Positions 29,814 to 32,844 of a stretch of 32,844 nt of DNA are shown here, piece after piece. The stretch's first letter is position 1, and each line of letters opens with the position of its first letter. This DNA is from an uncultured Clostridia bacterium. Lineage in GTDB: Bacteria; Bacillota; Clostridia; Oscillospirales; Ruminococcaceae. The notes under the pieces are model-generated. The model was not told where the DNA came from, did no database searches, and worked only from the letters and a program-made list of their open reading frames with translations. The stretch is from the NCBI GenBank assembly GCA_945876435.1, contig CAMCOD010000019.1, forward strand, positions 1-32,844, read 5' to 3'. A program made the translations under genes and the position numbers.

Positions 29814-31223
29814 TTATTTGCGCTCCATGTGCCGGCGTACCACCAGCACCACCAGCAGGAAGCCGGCCAGGGAGACGACGGCGGTGGAGAGGAAAACAAT
29901 GTTCACCCCGGCGGCTACGCCATTGGCGGCGGTCCGGGTGTCGTAAAGGATGCCCAGAAAGGCCGAAGCGATCAGGCTGGACAGGGAGTTGGCGAAATTG
30001 ATCAGAGAGGTGCCCACGCCCAGATCGTGAAGCTCCAGAGTAGCCTGGGCGCTGGGGGTCAGGGAGACGGCCCGCAGGCTTTCGGCCACGCCGGTGAGGG
30101 CCAGCGTCAGGTAAAACAGCAGCACCGGCGTAGCAGGGCTGGTGAAGCCCAGAACCAGAAAGGCCACGGCCACCAGTCCGGTGGAGACCGCCAGGGCGAT
30201 CCAGTTGTTCCGGGGCTGTTTGCTGACCCATAGGCCGCAGAGAGCGGGCAAAGCGATGATCAGCACGGTGCGGGGCAGCTGGAGAGAGCCGGAAACCGCT
30301 GTGCTGCCGCCCAAAACCTGCAAAACCGCCAGCGGCGTGTAGTAGTTCATGGCGATATAATAGAAATAACTGAGGAAGCTGACCCAGAGCAAAGCGTTGT
30401 AGCGGCTGTTGCGGAACAGATGGAGCGGGATCAGCGGCTCTTGGGCGTTTTTTTCCACCCGGATCAGCCAGAACAGGGCCGCGATGCCGATGGCGAAGCC
30501 CAGAAGCACCCCGGGAGCCAGCCAGCCGGACCTTGGAGCGGTGTTCAGGGCCAGCAGACTGGCGCTGAGGGAGATGGTCAGGGCGATGATGCCGGGAACA
30601 TCAATGGAGACGGCAGCTTCCCGGCGGGTATTGGGCAGTCCGGCGGCGATGAGCCCCACGCCGATGAGCAGAGGAAGCACCGGGAAGAGAATGGCCAGCT
30701 CCAACTGGCCCAGATCCGTAAGAAAACCGGCGATCAGCGAGCCGCCGAAGCTGCCCAGCGCCACCGCCGAGGCCAGAAGCCCCATGGCTTTCGGTACAGC
30801 CTTGGGTTCGTTGATCTCCCGCACCAGAATATAGGGCGCGGCGGTGAAGGCTCCCTGGGCGGCGCCCAGCAGCAGCCGCAGCAGCATAAAGGGCCAGAGC
30901 GCGCGGATAAAGCCCATTCCGATGCTGCAGGCGGCGCAGATCAGTCCGGACACCAGCACCAGATTCCGCCGGCCGAACAGGTCGCCCAGCTTGCCGCCGA
31001 TGGGGGTCATAATGGCCAGCCCCAGCGTGCTCAGAATGGACAGCAGGGAGAAGTACTGCATGGCGTCCATTTCCCGCAGGATGGGCTCCTGCAGGGTGGC
31101 AAGGCTCAGGCCGAACATGGCGATGGACAGCATCAGGCAGACGCAGCCCCACTGTACCCTGTTTTTTTGCTTCCGGGGCAGCGGAACGGCGGCTCCGGAT
31201 TTGGATTCAGACGATTCAGACAT
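29814..31223 (-). CDS. MFS transporter, DHA2-like (EmrB/QacA type)
   Basis: The protein is 469 aa from ATG 31223 (MSESSESKSGAAVP), with AAGGAGGG upstream. It is highly hydrophobic, with about 14 helices. The motif A loop GGKLGDLFGRRNLV follows helix two and is diagnostic for MFS; motif C-like sequence is seen in ALGSFGGSLIAGFLTDLG. It probably exports drugs or metabolites. A longer reading from ATG 31280 stays in frame but lacks a ribosome site. The gene lies 86 bp after the fucosidase gene, and a hairpin in that gap covers its ribosome site. Confidence 0.9.
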   Translation of the reverse strand: MSESSESKSGAAVPLPRKQKNRVQWGCVCLMLSIAMFGLSLATLQEPILREMDAMQYFSLLSILSTLGLAIMTPIGGKLGDLFGRRNLVLVSGLICAACSIGMGFIRALWPFMLLRLLLGAAQGAFTAAPYILVREINEPKAVPKAMGLLASAVALGSFGGSLIAGFLTDLGQLELAILFPVLPLLIGVGLIAAGLPNTRREAAVSIDVPGIIALTISLSASLLALNTAPRSGWLAPGVLLGFAIGIAALFWLIRVEKNAQEPLIPLHLFRNSRYNALLWVSFLSYFYYIAMNYYTPLAVLQVLGGSTAVSGSLQLPRTVLIIALPALCGLWVSKQPRNNWIALAVSTGLVAVAFLVLGFTSPATPVLLFYLTLALTGVAESLRAVSLTPSAQATLELHDLGVGTSLINFANSLSSLIASAFLGILYDTRTAANGVAAGVNIVFLSTAVVSLAGFLLVVLVVRRHMERK

Positions 31224-31226
31224 GGA

Positions 31227-31274
31227 AAAACCCTCCTTTTTGCTACCAATAGCATGGGCAGAAAGGAGGGTTTT
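31227..31274 (-). promoter_or_regulatory. Hairpin covering the MFS ribosome site
   Basis: A perfect 13-bp inverted repeat: AAAACCCTCCTTT (plus strand, 31227-31239) and AAAGGAGGGTTTT (31262-31274), with 22 bases between. In the mRNA (minus strand) the second arm contains the AAAGGAGGG ribosome site of the MFS gene. A small stem GCTA-TTGG-TAGC lies in the loop. With T after the stem it could also act as the fucosidase terminator. Confidence 0.75.
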
Positions 31275-31308
31275 ATACATTTTTATTTTGACGCCGGAGG
31301 GCTTGGGC

Positions 31309-32610
31309 CTATTTCAGCACCACTTTGATGACGGTGTCAATGGGTTCCGGCAGCAGCGGGCTGTCGCTCAGCTTCACAAACACCAGGTCGGCGTAGTTGG
31401 CGGTGATCCAGCCCTGGTCGATCTTCCGCTCGGAGCCGTCGCAGAGCAGGCGGATGGCGGCCACCTGGTCCTTGGTGATGCCGGGCAGGTAAACGTAGCC
31501 GATCTGCGGCTCGGTCACATGGTAATAGAGGGTTTTGCCGTCCAAGGAGCGGGTGATGCGTCCGTACTCCGGTTTTTCCAGGTCGGCGCAGCCGCAGCCC
31601 TTGATGGAGGCGCCGTTGCGGCTCATCCAGCGGCCGATTTCTTTGAGAATCCGGACGGATTCCTCCGGGATCCGTCCGGTGGCGTCGGGACCCACGTTCA
31701 AGATCATGTTGCCGCCCTTGGACACGCACTCCACCAGCTTTTTGATCAGCATATCCGCCGGTTTGAAGTTTTTATCGGTGGAGCAGTAGCCCCAGTTGTT
31801 GTTCATGGTGACGCAGGACTCCCAAACCACCCGCCGTCCGGCGCAGTCGAAGATGCCGCGGGGAGGGATGATCTGCTCGGGAGAGACGAAGTCGCCGCTG
31901 TATTCGTTGGGATTTTCCGTCAGGAGAGAGCCGAAGCCTTCGCCGCTGGCCTCCAGACGGTTGTTCATAATGATGTCCGGCTGCCACTGGCGCAGCTTGC
32001 GCACCAGCTCGGTGGCGTGCCAGGTCTCGCCGGTCATCTTGTCGTAGGAGAAGTCGAACCAGATCAGGTCCAGCTTGCCGTAGTTGGTGCAAAGCTCCTC
32101 AATCTGCTGGTTCATGTAGCTGAGATAACGGTCAAAGTCCCGGTTTTCGTTGGAATATTCCGGCTTGTTGCGCATGGGGTGGTGTTTGTCGCCGTAGTGG
32201 GGGAAATCCGGGTGCCGCCAGTCGATGACGGAGTAATAGACGCCCACCTTCAGCCCCTCGGCCCGGAAAGCGTCCAGAAATTCCCGGATAAAGTCCCGTC
32301 CGCAGCAGGTCATGGCGTTAAAATCGGTGGTTTTGGTGTCAAAGAGGCAGTAGCCGTCGTGGTGTTTGGCGGTGAGGACGGCGTATTCCATGCCGGCTTC
32401 TTTGGCCAGCTTGGCCCACTGCCGCATATCGCAGGAATCCGGCTGGAACTCATATTTCAGCGGCTCGTAGTCCTCGGCGGGGATCTCCTCGTAGTTGCGT
32501 ACCCATTCGCCCCGGGAGGGAATGGTGTACAGGCCCCAGTGGATGAACATACCGAAGCGGGCTTCGGTGAACCATTTTACCCGTTTTTCGTAGGCTGCGC
32601 GGTCAAACAT
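31309..32610 (-). CDS. GH29 alpha-L-fucosidase
   Basis: The protein is 433 aa from ATG 32610 (MFDRAAYEKRVKWFTEARFG) with AAAGGATC upstream. The GH29 hallmarks are RFGMFIHWGLYTIPSRGEW, YAVLTAKHHDGYCLFDT, VGVYYSVIDWRHPDFP, and the catalytic-nucleophile region LDLIWFDF with the Asp of the WFD motif. The C-terminal half has KGGNMILNVGPDATGRIP and a beta-sandwich tail. It releases L-fucose from mucin or milk glycans. No signal peptide is seen, so cleaved sugars must be imported first. No fucose catabolism genes are in this window; the next gene is the MFS transporter. Confidence 0.94.
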   Translation of the reverse strand: MFDRAAYEKRVKWFTEARFGMFIHWGLYTIPSRGEWVRNYEEIPAEDYEPLKYEFQPDSCDMRQWAKLAKEAGMEYAVLTAKHHDGYCLFDTKTTDFNAMTCCGRDFIREFLDAFRAEGLKVGVYYSVIDWRHPDFPHYGDKHHPMRNKPEYSNENRDFDRYLSYMNQQIEELCTNYGKLDLIWFDFSYDKMTGETWHATELVRKLRQWQPDIIMNNRLEASGEGFGSLLTENPNEYSGDFVSPEQIIPPRGIFDCAGRRVVWESCVTMNNNWGYCSTDKNFKPADMLIKKLVECVSKGGNMILNVGPDATGRIPEESVRILKEIGRWMSRNGASIKGCGCADLEKPEYGRITRSLDGKTLYYHVTEPQIGYVYLPGITKDQVAAIRLLCDGSERKIDQGWITANYADLVFVKLSDSPLLPEPIDTVIKVVLK

Positions 32611-32704
32611 GGCATCAGATCCTTTCTCTTTGTTTCTTTGTCGCGGTTTTTTCACGGATGATGGGAAGGGTTTCTTTTTTTACCAGAGTTTTTCCCTTAC
32701 AGGC

Positions 32705-32733
32705 ATTGTAGCACAAAAGGAGAGTTTGCACAA
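32705..32733 (-). promoter_or_regulatory. Promoter of the fucosidase gene
   Basis: On the minus strand, TTGTGC (32733-32728) and TACAAT (32710-32705) are 17 bp apart. A leader of about 90 nt precedes the gene. The last 110 bp of the window hold nothing I can assign. Confidence 0.6.
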
Positions 32734-32844
32734 GCGGAAGGAAGGGGGCTGGCGCGCGGTTGTTTTTTGATGAGGGGAACTTTTGCAAGGTTCAGCGCAC
32801 AGCTTCTGCCATGAAGTTTGCTTGCAAGTTGGCTGCCAATGTCT

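Noticed and set aside
31224-31280. Upstream ATG at 31280 giving a longer MFS protein
   Set aside because: It has no ribosome site, and the added residues are just the translation of the hairpin.
32745-32844. Possible end of another gene at the right edge
   Set aside because: The minus-strand reading is open but short, with no motif, start or ribosome site that I can identify within the window.

Overview
The window looks like a chromosome segment of a spore-forming, high-GC gut Firmicute (class Clostridia, Oscillospiraceae/Ruminococcaceae-like). Support: Spo0A, YabP and YabQ; the Clostridia-typical SCIFF peptide and its maturase; a YabP-YabQ-DivIC-YabR cluster; MltG next to a U32 peptidase; strong AGGAGG ribosome sites; and a GC-rich third codon position. 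A GH29 fucosidase and several oxygen-sensitive radical SAM enzymes fit an anaerobic host-associated life. Species placement is inference.

Layout. 1-810: tRNA-Lys, tRNA-Glu, 5S rRNA, tRNA-Asn, tRNA-Met, tRNA-Trp and tRNA-Thr, closed by a terminator. 875-4746: accessory cassette with a large DUF285 (BspA-like) repeat protein lacking an export signal, then a divergent phage-like switch (sigma-region-4-like protein against an XRE repressor plus ImmA/IrrE protease) carrying three matching operators. 4763-9343: housekeeping and sporulation genes (mltG, U32 tRNA-hydroxylation protein, yabP, yabQ, divIC, yabR). 9381-12484: aminopeptidase M18, then a divergent leader that I read as a preQ1-I riboswitch controlling a radical SAM enzyme (QueL candidate) and a YhhQ queuosine-precursor transporter. 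12626-16951: a frameshifted CarD gene, then a minus-strand block of a tyrosine phosphatase, the SCIFF peptide (eight Cys), its maturase and a PLP decarboxylase overlapping the maturase.

17173-20392: patatin-like lipase, a B12-type radical SAM/DUF4080 protein behind a promoter-terminator leader, and a broken RAYT transposase containing two copies of a REP-like palindrome. 20444-21223: Spo0A whose phospho-acceptor Asp56 is Asn, with further receiver hallmarks lost but the DNA-binding domain intact. 21558-25745: ABC importer (permease, ATPase, lipoprotein) whose binding protein is a fusion of two homologous domains. 26075-27600: radical SAM/SPASM protein and an AT-rich gene remnant. 27679-29559: GntR-regulated ABC exporter. 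29814-32610: MFS transporter and GH29 alpha-L-fucosidase, joined by a hairpin that covers the MFS ribosome site.

The best candidates for something new are the non-phosphorylatable Spo0A, the riboswitch-controlled queuosine salvage operon, the tandem binding protein, the eight-Cys SCIFF peptide and the three-operator ImmR/ImmA-like switch. All assignments come from reading motifs and context by eye; no database search was possible.
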